This document shows positions 32,567 through 39,448 of a stretch of 39,448 bases of DNA, piece after piece. The notes below the pieces were generated by a model. It was not told the origin of the DNA, searched no databases, and saw nothing but the letters and a program-made list of their open reading frames with translations. Each line of letters starts with the position of its first letter. The stretch's first letter is position 1. Source of the stretch: Flavobacterium sp. ZT3R18 (GTDB taxonomy: Bacteria; Bacteroidota; Bacteroidia; Flavobacteriales; Flavobacteriaceae); NCBI RefSeq assembly GCF_007097385.1, contig NZ_VJZS01000032.1, positions 1-39,448 of the forward strand. Direction: 5' to 3'. Position numbers and translations under genes: made by a program.

Positions 32567-33256
32567 TTGAAAAAAGTACTTTTAGCCGAAGATGATGCTG
32601 ATTTTGCAAGTGTCCTCAAACAATATTTAGAGTTACACCTGTATGACATCACTTGGGCTGAAAACGGAGAAGAAGCGTTGGCTGTTTTTCAAACTGAAAC
32701 CTTCGACATTTGTGTTTTTGATGTCATGATGCCCAAAATGGACGGGTTTACCCTTGCTGAAAAAATCATCAAAATCAATCCAGAAGTTCCCTTTGTATTT
32801 CTAACTGCCAGAAAGCTAAAAGAAGATAAAATCATAGGATTAAAATTGGGAGCCGATGATTATATCGTAAAACCTTTTGAAGCAGATGAACTTGTTTTGC
32901 GCCTGAACAATATCTTAAAAAGGAGTAATCAACAACAAACACAATTTGCAACAATTAATGAATTACAAATTGGTGCTTATTTATTTGACACCAAAAGATT
33001 ATCATTAAAAAGCAACACCACGACACAACAACTTACTGAAAAAGAAGCGGCTCTTATTCATTTTTTCTATACCCATAAAAATCAAATGGTAAAACGAGAA
33101 CAAATCTTGAAAACAATTTGGGGTAGTGACGATTTTTTTTCAGGAAGAAGTATGGATGTCTACATCAGTAAAATTCGGAAGTATTTCAAAGAGGATTCTC
33201 GAATAAGCATCGAAAGCGTTCGAAATATTGGACTTGAATTTAAGATAGATAACTAA
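32567..33256 (+). CDS. OmpR/PhoB-type response regulator
   Basis: 229-aa partner of the kinase. The receiver domain (1-120) shows the acidic pocket AEDD at 7-10, the phospho-acceptor Asp52 in VFDVMMPKMDGF, the Thr in FLTARK, and the Lys in VKPFEADEL. The C-terminal winged helix (~130-225) has the TEKEAALIHFFYTHKNQMV and SGRSMDVYISKIRKYF elements. The start codon is TTG at 32567; no ATG is available after the kinase stop. It ends one base before the convergent reductase stop. Confidence 0.93.
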   Translation: MKKVLLAEDDADFASVLKQYLELHLYDITWAENGEEALAVFQTETFDICVFDVMMPKMDGFTLAEKIIKINPEVPFVFLTARKLKEDKIIGLKLGADDYIVKPFEADELVLRLNNILKRSNQQQTQFATINELQIGAYLFDTKRLSLKSNTTTQQLTEKEAALIHFFYTHKNQMVKREQILKTIWGSDDFFSGRSMDVYISKIRKYFKEDSRISIESVRNIGLEFKIDN

Positions 33257-33257
33257 A

Positions 33258-34187
33258 TTATAGCGTTTGCCTAGATAGTTTTTCAAATACCTTTCGATAG
33301 GTTGGTGTATCAATTTCATATTTTAAACCTTCATTTACCACAAACTCAGTCAAAGAGGCCAGTTCTATTTTTCGTCCCGCCATCAAATCCCGATGCATGG
33401 ATGACGTTGCATCATGAGGAGTTTTTTCGAGTTTTAAAATAGTTTGAAAAACAATGTCATTAGGTAAATCTAACCCTTTAACAGCCGCAATCATTGTTAT
33501 TTCATTCAATAAAGAAACATACAACTTTCTGCTCGATTCCGTATTTAACAGCTCTCCAATATTCTGATTTAAATAGGAAGTAGCTGAGGCTAAAGCCGAA
33601 ATAAAAATAAACTTTTCCCAAACCGTTTCTTCAATAACATCGACCAAATAGCTTTCAATAGAAGCGTTTTCGAAAATGGTTTGCAATGCCTTCATTTTAG
33701 AAATTGAAGCCGTTTCTGATCCAAAAAACAGCTTTTCGAAAGGGCCAATTTTCTTGATTACTCCAGGGGCAACAATCATCGAAACAATATAAACGCAACC
33801 TTGCAAAACTTCATCATCCGGAAAAAGTGTGCTGATACGTTCCGGAGCATCTACACCATTATATAAAGGAAGAATCACGGTGTTTTTTGTGATCGCTTTT
33901 TTTACAGAAAGTAAACTATCTTCTATATCATACGTTTTTGTGGCACAAATAAGGTAATCCAATTTTCCGATTATTTCAGGATTATCCGAAACCAAATCTG
34001 GAAAAACAGTCATTTCACCTTCATCAGATATAATTTTCAATCCGGATTCCGAAACAACTTTTAAAGTTTCACCTCGAGCGATAAAAACAATTTCAATGCT
34101 GTCGGATTTAGCATACGCTTTGGCCAATAATCCTCCAAAATAACCACCTACTCCACCCAATCCTAAAATCCCTATTCTTGTTTTCAA
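33258..34187 (-). CDS. panE: 2-dehydropantoate 2-reductase (ketopantoate reductase)-like
   Basis: NADPH-dependent reduction of ketopantoate to pantoate for coenzyme A, or a related 2-ketoacid reduction. The 309-aa form starts with the nucleotide loop IGILGLGGVGGYFGG; ATKTYDIED near 85, LPLYNGVDAPERI near 105 and EKFIFISALASATS near 185 follow, with a lysine/asparagine layout matching the family. I place the start at the TTG at 34185-34187 (LKTRIGILG), because the 17 codons before it look non-native and also begin with TTG. It lies 22 bases downstream of the DoxX gene on the same strand. Confidence 0.82.
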   Translation of the reverse strand: MKTRIGILGLGGVGGYFGGLLAKAYAKSDSIEIVFIARGETLKVVSESGLKIISDEGEMTVFPDLVSDNPEIIGKLDYLICATKTYDIEDSLLSVKKAITKNTVILPLYNGVDAPERISTLFPDDEVLQGCVYIVSMIVAPGVIKKIGPFEKLFFGSETASISKMKALQTIFENASIESYLVDVIEETVWEKFIFISALASATSYLNQNIGELLNTESSRKLYVSLLNEITMIAAVKGLDLPNDIVFQTILKLEKTPHDATSSMHRDLMAGRKIELASLTEFVVNEGLKYEIDTPTYRKVFEKLSRQTL

Positions 34188-34209
34188 ATTATTGAATATT
34201 AAAAAAATG

Positions 34210-34605
34210 TTATACTTTTTCTTTTTTTGAAGCTGCAATAACGATTAGTGCCAAAATTAAGACACAACTGTATTCCATTCCACCATCACCATGCTCTCCA
34301 ACCCACCAACCCCTTTCATAATGAATAATAATATTCCCCATTATCAACATTAAAATGAATCCAAGCGATAAATACTTTGCATAATAACCAAAAGCCAGTG
34401 CAATTCCACCAACAATTTCATAAAATGTAATTCCCCAAACCATAAAAGTAGTGGCGAAAAAACCTTTAGCGGATAAAAAACCTGCAAATCGTTCTATTGT
34501 CCCGTTTGCAATTCTCATCCCCGCATGGGCAACAAAAATAAAAGGAATACAAATACGTAAAAACAAAATGGATTGTGGCAAAGAAATAAAAGGAAAATTT
34601 TTCAT
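34210..34605 (-). CDS. DoxX-family membrane protein
   Basis: 131-aa inner-membrane protein with four hydrophobic helices: ~8-28 (ILFLRICIPFIFVAHAG), ~50-70, ~75-95 (LSLGFILMLIMGNIIIH) and ~112-126 (CVLILALIVIAAS). The FLRICIPFIFVAHAGMRI opening and ITFYEIVGGIALAFGYY segment are DoxX-like. Some relatives are quinone- or thiosulfate-linked; no such link is visible here. The start ATG at 34603-34605 is preferred to an upstream TTG frame. It sits between RNase P RNA and the PanE-like gene, all on the minus strand. Confidence 0.8.
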   Translation of the reverse strand: MKNFPFISLPQSILFLRICIPFIFVAHAGMRIANGTIERFAGFLSAKGFFATTFMVWGITFYEIVGGIALAFGYYAKYLSLGFILMLIMGNIIIHYERGWWVGEHGDGGMEYSCVLILALIVIAASKKEKV

Positions 34606-34644
34606 ATTTTTTTTACTAAAGTAGTGAAAAAAACACAAAAAAAA

Positions 34645-34980
34645 TGCAGACCTATAAGCCGGATTCTGTTCTCGTCTCGTTTTTTGGAACGAGACAATAC
34701 CCTATCATTTATCTAGATCTTGCATTACTGCAAGACTCAAGCTATCTACCCTTCAGCAACGAGCGAGAAGCCCTTAAATGCTGATATACTTGATATTTCA
34801 CCGCATAGAGTTTACCTGGTTTCACTACAGCATTACCTGTACATACTTTCTGTTGCACTTGTCCTACCTTGATTGCTCAAGATGACGGGCGTTACCCGCT
34901 ATGCTTCTCTTTGGTGTCCGGACTTTCCTCCCTCTTGTCCCGATAACTATCGGGAACAAAACGACGATAAGGCGGTCTGC
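34645..34980 (-). ncRNA. rnpB: RNase P RNA (type A)
   Basis: Ribozyme that trims tRNA 5' ends. On the minus strand the universal core GAGGAAAGTCCGGACACC is at plus 34913-34930, and the 3' core CAGAATCCGGCTTATAGG is at plus 34651-34668. P1 is formed by GCAGACC (plus 34974-34980) and GGTCTGC (plus 34646-34652). A TAAATTTG promoter box at plus 34985-34992 puts the RNA start at about 34980. The helix in the P3 position is the palindrome at 34938-34955, which recurs as an intergenic repeat. A T-run follows the 3' end. Confidence 0.93.
34938..34955. repeat. CCGAT palindrome, copy 1 (inside RNase P RNA)
   Basis: TCCCGATA, AC, TATCGGGA, extended by TTGT/ACAA with one bulged A. It forms the distal part of the P3 helix of RNase P RNA. 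Confidence 0.85.
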
Positions 34981-35104
34981 GGTGCAAATTTACACTATTT
35001 ATTGGTGGATTACTATTTCAACATGTTTACTTTAATCATACTTTTACAACATCTTAATTATAAAATAGTTAACTTTAGTACTTAATACTAATCTCCTTTA
35101 TATC

Positions 35105-35398
35105 ATGACAAAAATGTATCATTATGCCACTGTTTCCGAAGCATTGGATGATTTGAATGAAAAAGGTTTTACCTATGATTTCAATATTCACGAAGCCGAT
35201 ATTGTAAAAAATCCAGACAAATACGAGATCGTACATATCTACCGTTACGAAGGAGATTCAAGTCCAGACGATGAAGCCGTTGTCTACGGAATAAAATCAA
35301 GTTCTGGCAAAAAAGGTGTTTATGTGGCCGGATTTGCCGCAAACTCTGTCAATGAAGCTACTCAAGTATTGATTCAATTGAGCATTAAAGGAAGATAA
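35105..35398 (+). CDS. Small conserved protein (often mislabelled phosphoribosylpyrophosphate synthetase)
   Basis: 97 aa, soluble, beginning MTKMYHYATVSEALDDLNEKGFTYDFNIHEADIVKNP. Segments DKYEIVHIYRYEGDSSPDDEAVVYGI and KKGVYVAGFAANSV are well-formed strands of a compact alpha/beta domain. Related Bacteroidota proteins carry a phosphoribosylpyrophosphate synthetase label, but no PRPP-binding motif is present and the length excludes it. Met4 is an equally possible start. Function is unknown. Confidence 0.78.
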   Translation: MTKMYHYATVSEALDDLNEKGFTYDFNIHEADIVKNPDKYEIVHIYRYEGDSSPDDEAVVYGIKSSSGKKGVYVAGFAANSVNEATQVLIQLSIKGR

Positions 35399-35430
35399 AA
35401 CCACCTTCTCATTGTTATTGAAATTGATTT

Positions 35431-35562
35431 GGGCGTGCCACCACTAGAAAAGGGGCCAAATATTCAAACCGCTTATTCGGCCCCTTTCCTACTGCTGTCA
35501 GGCTTCCCGATAATTATCGGGACGGGCTACTTTGGTAGCTTCCTCCTATCCTTCACGCAAGA
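35431..35562. repeat. Structured GGGCGTGCC...TTCACGC repeat with an embedded CCGAT palindrome
   Basis: Starts GGGCGTGCC and ends CCTTCACGC. Internal helices: AAAGGGGCC (35449-35457) with GGCCCCTTT (35479-35487); TCCCGATAATTATCGGGA at 35505-35522; GCTAC/GTAGC with a TTTG loop (35526-35539). From memory this resembles a widespread non-coding Bacteroidota intergenic repeat with the same ends and a CGGGCTA...CGC core. It is not coding. Confidence 0.55.
35505..35522. repeat. CCGAT palindrome, copy 2
   Basis: Perfect 18-nt palindrome TCCCGATAATTATCGGGA, inside the structured repeat. Confidence 0.85.
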
Positions 35563-35653
35563 CTAACGTAAAACAAGAACATTATTTAGATGATGAAATA
35601 TTCAATTATTTTTTGATCTTGAAATTGCTATTGAAATTGATTTTTTTATCTCT

Positions 35654-36775
35654 ATGTTACTCTCTGAAATAATAATTAATCGAATCAAAAATGAAGGTCC
35701 AATATCCTTTCGGGATTTTATGGAAATGGCTTTGTATTATCCTGAATTGGGATATTATAACTCCAAACAAAACATAATCGGGGCCGAGGGCGATTTCTAT
35801 ACCAATGCCAGTTTATCTGCTTCTTTTGGAGCCATGTTAGGTTGCCAAATTGAGGAAATGTGGAAAACTTTAGGCAAAAAAACATTGAAAATTATTGAAT
35901 ATGGAGCCGGAACCGGGTTATTATGCCATGATATTTTAGATTATCTAAAAAACAATTCCGACTTATACAATTGTTGTTCCTACTCGATTATCGAAAAAAG
36001 TACCAGCATGCGTGAAATAGAAAAAAAACATCTGCCTGAAAAAGTGAGCTGGCATTCTTCCATTCAAGAAATCCCCCAAATGAATGCCTGTATTGTATCA
36101 AATGAATTAGTAGATAACTTCTCAGTCCATCAAGTAGTTATGGAAGATCAATTAATGGAAGTTTTTATAGACTATGAGCATGGTTTTAAAGAAGTACTAC
36201 AACCTGCAAATGAGGGCCTTCTTGCCTATTTTGAAACTTTAAATGTAACATTGCCAAAAGGATTTCGAACCGAAATCAACCTTGAGGCCATCACTTGGAT
36301 AAAAGAAATTGCACAATGGCTCAAAAAGGGATATGTAATCACTATCGATTATGGCGCTTTATCTTCGGAATTGTACAACATCAATAGACGTCTTGGAACA
36401 CTTTTATGTTTTAACAAGCATCGTATCAATGATAATCCATATCAGCTTATCGGCGAGCAAGACATCACAACACATACCAATTTTTCGGCCTTAAAAGATT
36501 GGGGGGCTAAATATGGATTAAAATACCGTGGGTTGGTTAATCAAGCTAATTTTCTATTGGGTCTTGGTTTTCAGGAATATCAAGATAAATTAGCAAAAGA
36601 TAAACAATCGAATGCACAATTAGCGCTACAAGAATCAATAATAAATTATAGGCTGTTGATGGATTTAGGGACAAAATTCAAAGTATTGATTCAACAAAAA
36701 GGAGTTTCTGATTATCCATTATCTGGCCTAAAATTATTAATTTCTACTCAAAATTTATCACTGAATCGTTTTTAG
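35654..36775 (+). CDS. MidA/NDUFAF7-like SAM-dependent methyltransferase
   Basis: 373-aa class I methyltransferase of the DUF185 family, whose eukaryotic members methylate an arginine of complex I; bacterial targets are unclear. Landmarks are GPISFRDFMEMALYYPELGYY at the N-terminus (15-35), GDFYTNASLSASFGAMLG near 45-62, the SAM loop IIEYGAGTGLLCHDIL near 80, VSNELVDNFSVHQVV near 150, and ITIDYGAL near 235. Length is normal. A CAATTT hexamer tract (35621-35645) lies right before the start. Confidence 0.88.
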   Translation: MLLSEIIINRIKNEGPISFRDFMEMALYYPELGYYNSKQNIIGAEGDFYTNASLSASFGAMLGCQIEEMWKTLGKKTLKIIEYGAGTGLLCHDILDYLKNNSDLYNCCSYSIIEKSTSMREIEKKHLPEKVSWHSSIQEIPQMNACIVSNELVDNFSVHQVVMEDQLMEVFIDYEHGFKEVLQPANEGLLAYFETLNVTLPKGFRTEINLEAITWIKEIAQWLKKGYVITIDYGALSSELYNINRRLGTLLCFNKHRINDNPYQLIGEQDITTHTNFSALKDWGAKYGLKYRGLVNQANFLLGLGFQEYQDKLAKDKQSNAQLALQESIINYRLLMDLGTKFKVLIQQKGVSDYPLSGLKLLISTQNLSLNRF

Positions 36776-36814
36776 GTTGTTTTTAAAATTTGAATTTTGT
36801 TTATTTTTCCGTTC

Positions 36815-36832
36815 TTCCGATAGCTATCGGAA
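36815..36832. repeat. CCGAT palindrome, copy 3
   Basis: Perfect 18-nt palindrome TTCCGATAGCTATCGGAA between the MidA-like gene and dnaX. Confidence 0.85.
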
Positions 36833-36862
36833 TCGCTCAGGATCACAATTTGTAATTTGTAA

Positions 36863-36894
36863 TTTGCTATTTGGAAATTCATATACTATATTTG
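36863..36894 (+). promoter_or_regulatory. Promoter of dnaX
   Basis: TTTG at 36863-36866, 20 nt, then TATATTTG at 36887-36894. It sets translation at the ATG at 36913, not at the upstream ATG at 36871. Confidence 0.65.
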
Positions 36895-36912
36895 CTTTCG
36901 AATAAAAAACCT

Positions 36913-37998
36913 ATGGAACAATTTGTAGTATCGGCTCGTAAATACCGTCCACAAACATTTAAAGATGTGGTGGGACAAAAAGCCATTACCAATACTTTAC
37001 TTAATGCCATAGAAAGCAATCACTTGGCTTCAGCCTTATTGTTTACAGGACCTCGTGGTGTAGGAAAAACAACTTGTGCCCGAATATTGGCACGCAAAAT
37101 CAATCAGCCGGGTTATGATGATCCCAACGAAGATTTTGCCTTCAATGTATTCGAACTCGATGCTGCTTCCAACAATTCAGTAGATGATATTCGGAATCTA
37201 ATCGACCAAGTACGTATCCCGCCACAAACGGGTCAGTACAAAGTCTATATTATTGACGAGGTACACATGTTGTCTTCGGCCGCTTTTAATGCTTTCCTAA
37301 AAACATTGGAAGAACCGCCAAAACACGCCATTTTTATTTTGGCTACGACCGAAAAACATAAAATTATTCCAACGATATTATCGCGTTGTCAAATTTTTGA
37401 TTTCAAGAGAATTACCGTAAAAGACGCCAAAGAACATCTTGCCGATGTGGCTACCAGTCAAGGAGTTGTTTTTGAAGACGATGCTTTACATATTATTGCC
37501 CAAAAAGCAGATGGTGCTATGCGTGATGCTTTATCTATTTTTGACAGAGTGGTTTCCTTTTGCGGAAGCAATTTAACCCGTCAAGCCGTTACCGAAAACC
37601 TAAACGTTTTAGATTACGAAACCTATATTAATGTTACCGATTTAATTCTAGAAAATAAAATCCCTGATTTATTAATCACATTCAATGATATTCTTGCCAA
37701 AGGATTCGACAGTCATCATTTTGTTTCAGGATTGGCTTCTCATTTTAGAGATTTATTGGTAAGCAAAACGCCTTCGACCCTTGTTTTATTGGAAGTGGGA
37801 GAACAAGCGCAAAAAATGTATGGCATTCAAGCGCAAAAATGCAGTCAAGAATTTCTATTAAAAGGAATCGAAATTGCCAATGATTGCGATTTAAAATACA
37901 AAGCAAGCCAGAACCAACGACTGCTTGTTGAACTTTGTTTGATGCAATTGGCCTCTATCACTTTTGATGGAGAAAAAAAAAAGTTGAGCAATATATAA
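36913..37998 (+). CDS. dnaX: DNA polymerase III subunit gamma-like (in-frame short product)
   Basis: Without frameshifting the ribosome makes 361 residues ending KKKLSNI. These include the complete clamp-loader ATPase: Walker A GPRGVGKTT near 46, DEVHMLS near 116, the sensor FILATTEKHKIIPTILSRC near 140-160, and the helical collar domain III. That is exactly the content of gamma in E. coli, which is why a programmed two-product gene is favoured. Sequence upstream of the ATG at 36913 (14 codons from 36871) overlaps the promoter and is excluded. Confidence 0.8.
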   Translation: MEQFVVSARKYRPQTFKDVVGQKAITNTLLNAIESNHLASALLFTGPRGVGKTTCARILARKINQPGYDDPNEDFAFNVFELDAASNNSVDDIRNLIDQVRIPPQTGQYKVYIIDEVHMLSSAAFNAFLKTLEEPPKHAIFILATTEKHKIIPTILSRCQIFDFKRITVKDAKEHLADVATSQGVVFEDDALHIIAQKADGAMRDALSIFDRVVSFCGSNLTRQAVTENLNVLDYETYINVTDLILENKIPDLLITFNDILAKGFDSHHFVSGLASHFRDLLVSKTPSTLVLLEVGEQAQKMYGIQAQKCSQEFLLKGIEIANDCDLKYKASQNQRLLVELCLMQLASITFDGEKKKLSNI

Positions 37999-38654
37999 TT
38001 CCGCCTACTTATTTTAGAAAAACTCCTGATTATTCGATTGCTGATGTTCCGAATGCAAAAATCAATGGCAATTTCAATAGCAATAGCAATGAAAATTTCA
38101 ATTTAAAAACTGAAGCTTCAAACCCAATTGCTACTCCGGAAAAGCCACAAGCTGCTGCTGTTGTAACTCCAAAGCCATCAAGTAATGAACCTAAAGTTTC
38201 GGCATTATCACTTTCTAGTATTCGAGCCAAGAAAGCTTTAGAACAAAGTCTAAAAGGATTTGTAAAAGAAACCTCTATTTTACCAACTGAACCTTTTACA
38301 GAAACAGAAATGTTTTTGCAATGGACAAAATATGCGCAACGTCTCGGAGATAAAGGATACAAAATAATGGAATCCTTATTGTTGATAAATGATCCTAAAT
38401 TAGACGGAACGGCTATCACTTTTGAATTGCCAAACGAAGGCTCCAAACTAGATTTCGAAAGTGAAATGATTGGACTCTTAGGACACCTAAGAGGACATTT
38501 ACACAATCATGACATTACTATAGAAGTAATCGTGAATGAAGCTATTGAGGTAAAAAGAAACTTCACAGATCAAGATCGCTACAACAGACTTTTACAGCTC
38601 AATCCAAACATAGAGCTTTTAAGAACAACATTTGGTCTAGATTTGGATGCTTAA
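36913..38654 (+). CDS. dnaX: DNA polymerase III subunit tau (full-length product, via -1 frameshift)
   Basis: The clamp-loader/replisome organiser. The open frame from 36913 ends at 37998, but a -1 shift in the A10 run (37973-37982) opens a second frame without a stop to 38654, giving about 580 residues. The shifted part encodes VEQYIIPPTYFRKTPDYSIA, a Asn/Ser/Lys-rich linker, an Ala/Pro-rich stretch and a folded C-terminal domain (FLQWTKYAQRLGDKGYKI to TFGLDLDA), as expected for tau domains IV-V that bind helicase and polymerase. An 11th A by transcript slippage would give the same protein. A plain loss-of-function mutation or sequence error is the alternative. Confidence 0.8.
37972..37983 (+). 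other. dnaX: Slippery A10 site in dnaX
   Basis: G, ten A, G: read as GAA AAA AAA AAG. It contains the heptamer A AAA AAG, the same -1 slip sequence as E. coli dnaX, and the long homopolymer is also suited to polymerase slippage as known for Thermus dnaX. The zero-frame stop TAA follows at 37996-37998. A GGAG lies immediately before the run. I could not find a strong downstream hairpin by eye. Confidence 0.75.
38062..38105 (+). repeat. Hexamer CAATGG/CAATTT tract inside the dnaX linker
   Basis: AATGGCAATTTCAATAGC-type units encode NGNFNSNSNENFN in the shifted frame. The DNA words match the intergenic tracts at 25856-25916, 26043-26086, 35409-35430 and 35621-35645. Confidence 0.7.
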
Positions 38655-39340
38655 TAAAGATTTAGATTCATATGTGTTTTATTTCTTTTTATTTCGAGAC
38701 AACCCATAAATACTCCGCTAAAACCTTGATTTCAGTCTTGTAATTCAGCATTTTGAAGTTTCTCAATAGTTTGATTTTTGTTTAATTATACATTTTCAAT
38801 TTCTAATATTTCATTTTATAAAAGGATAAGAAATGTAAATTTTCATATGCGTGCTTCCGAGAGTATTGCTACTTTCCTTGCGACAGGTCTTTGTGCTTAT
38901 CCAGTTTTTGGTCAATTTCATACACAGATTTATTGTTCTAGTAAAAAAAAACGAGCTTATATTTATCTTTACAACTTTTGTTTTACAAGAGTTGTTTTCT
39001 ACCATCATTCAGAAAACCAATCTCTTTTCGTTTTTTTGCCTTTCTTGTCTGTAGCCACAACCATCCGTCGCATCTTACTGAAACATACTTAATCGAATTC
39101 AATTGCAAATTTTCCAATGTCAATTTACGATACTAATTTACGAATATTTTCACCTCCCGCAAAAAACTCTTGGGTGTTTGCGTGAGCTAAATCATGGATA
39201 TTTCATATCTAGAAAGCTTTCGGGAGAGATGATTAACGATTTTTGATATACTATTTTACGGCTGTATTTTTTTTCTACACGTTTTACCATAAATTAACAT
39301 ATGATTAACTTTGCAAATAAAACTGGCAATTTTATAAAAC
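38655..39340. other. Long gene-free spacer between dnaX and the rRNA operon
   Basis: About 690 bases. Short open frames exist on both strands but have low-complexity, unfamiliar products and no promoter or ribosome site, so none is called. A compact group of hairpins lies at 39154-39226: CTCCCG/CGGGAG as outer arms, with CGCAAA/TTTGCG, GATAT/ATATC and GAAAGCTTTC inside. Confidence 0.5.
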
Positions 39341-39373
39341 AAAAAAAAACCCCGTTTCGTAAGAAACGGGGTT
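39341..39373 (-). terminator. Terminator of the rRNA operon
   Basis: AACCCCGTTTC (39348-39358) pairs perfectly with GAAACGGGGTT (39363-39373) across GTAA; on the minus strand it is followed by a run of T. It lies 11 bases after the 5S 3' end. Confidence 0.9.
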
Positions 39374-39384
39374 TTCAAAAGAAA

Positions 39385-39448
39385 GGCGACGACATACTCT
39401 CCCACATAACTGCAGTACCATCTGCGCAGGCGGGCTTAACTACTCTGT
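39385..39448 (-). rRNA. rrf: 5S ribosomal RNA, 3' part only
   Basis: The reverse complement reads AGTTAAGCCCGCCTGCGCAG, then GATGGTACTGC and GTGGGAGAGTATGTCGTCGCC, the characteristic 3' two-thirds of a Bacteroidota 5S rRNA. The 5' part lies beyond the window, so an rRNA operon on the minus strand ends here. Confidence 0.93.

Noticed and set aside
34873..35085. 70-aa plus-strand open frame
   Set aside because: It lies antisense to RNase P RNA; the sequence is explained by the ribozyme.
38030..38506. 158-aa minus-strand open frame
   Set aside because: It is the shadow of the tau C-terminal frame of dnaX.
38778..39092. Open frames on both strands in the spacer after dnaX
   Set aside because: Unfamiliar, low-quality products, mutually overlapping, no start signals; treated as non-coding.

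Overview
ORGANISM. The window reads as chromosome of a Flavobacterium-like member of the Bacteroidota. The base composition is AT-rich. Promoters fit the Bacteroidota pattern (TTG/TTTG, about 19-21 nt, then TAnnTTTG), Shine-Dalgarno sites are weak, and several starts lie 15-20 nt after a -7 box. Typical family members are present: a DUF3822-rsmD pair, a DHS-like protein next to a fold-III arginine decarboxylase, a Bacteroidota-type serine recombinase, and an outer-membrane barrel receptor. This is inference from sequence only; no database was searched. LAYOUT. 1-3480: the 3' part of an S9 peptidase gene, then a small recombinase-bearing insertion (a 56-aa protein plus a large serine recombinase) that abuts tRNA-Val and reads into it. 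3561-7333: an ABC exporter, a small membrane protein and proline dehydrogenase. 7423-11731: aroB, a leaderless-looking 59-aa gene, arginine decarboxylase, a deoxyhypusine-synthase-like protein and a very acidic protein, ending at an intrinsic terminator. 11762-14482: recQ, then a repeat-rich spacer holding a 185-bp MITE with perfect 8-bp target duplications. 14483-19467 (minus strand): DinB-like protein, PEP carboxylase, an Lrp/AsnC regulator and an M14 carboxypeptidase. 19482-20253: an XRE regulator with a set of GTTTAC-type operators in front of it. 20345-22632: a nested inverted repeat, an acyltransferase, a spermidine-synthase-like methyltransferase and kdsB. 22761-25824: an extradiol dioxygenase, a RAYT transposase with four REP palindromes (one inside its own reading frame), and a RecD-like helicase. 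26123-28811: DUF3822 and rsmD, then two exported proteins. 28939-33256: an outer-membrane barrel receptor divergent from a histidine kinase/response regulator pair. 33258-34980: a PanE-like reductase, a DoxX protein and RNase P RNA. 35105-38654: a small conserved protein, a structured repeat, a MidA-like methyltransferase, and dnaX with a slippery A10 run. 38655-39448: a long gene-free spacer and the 3' end of a 5S rRNA gene on the minus strand. HOW IT FITS TOGETHER. Most of the window is housekeeping: shikimate and KDO synthesis, anaplerosis, proline catabolism, polyamines, DNA replication and repair, and rRNA maturation. The accessory layer consists of small elements: the recombinase insertion at tRNA-Val, the MITE, the RAYT with its REPs, the CCGAT palindromes (one forming a helix of RNase P RNA), and hexamer CAATGG/CAATTT tracts that also run through the dnaX linker. 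The strongest second-look items are the dnaX frameshift (identical A AAA AAG heptamer to E. coli dnaX, within A10), the RAYT carrying its own REP, the REP-like helix in RNase P RNA, and the polyamine cluster in which an agmatinase is not seen.
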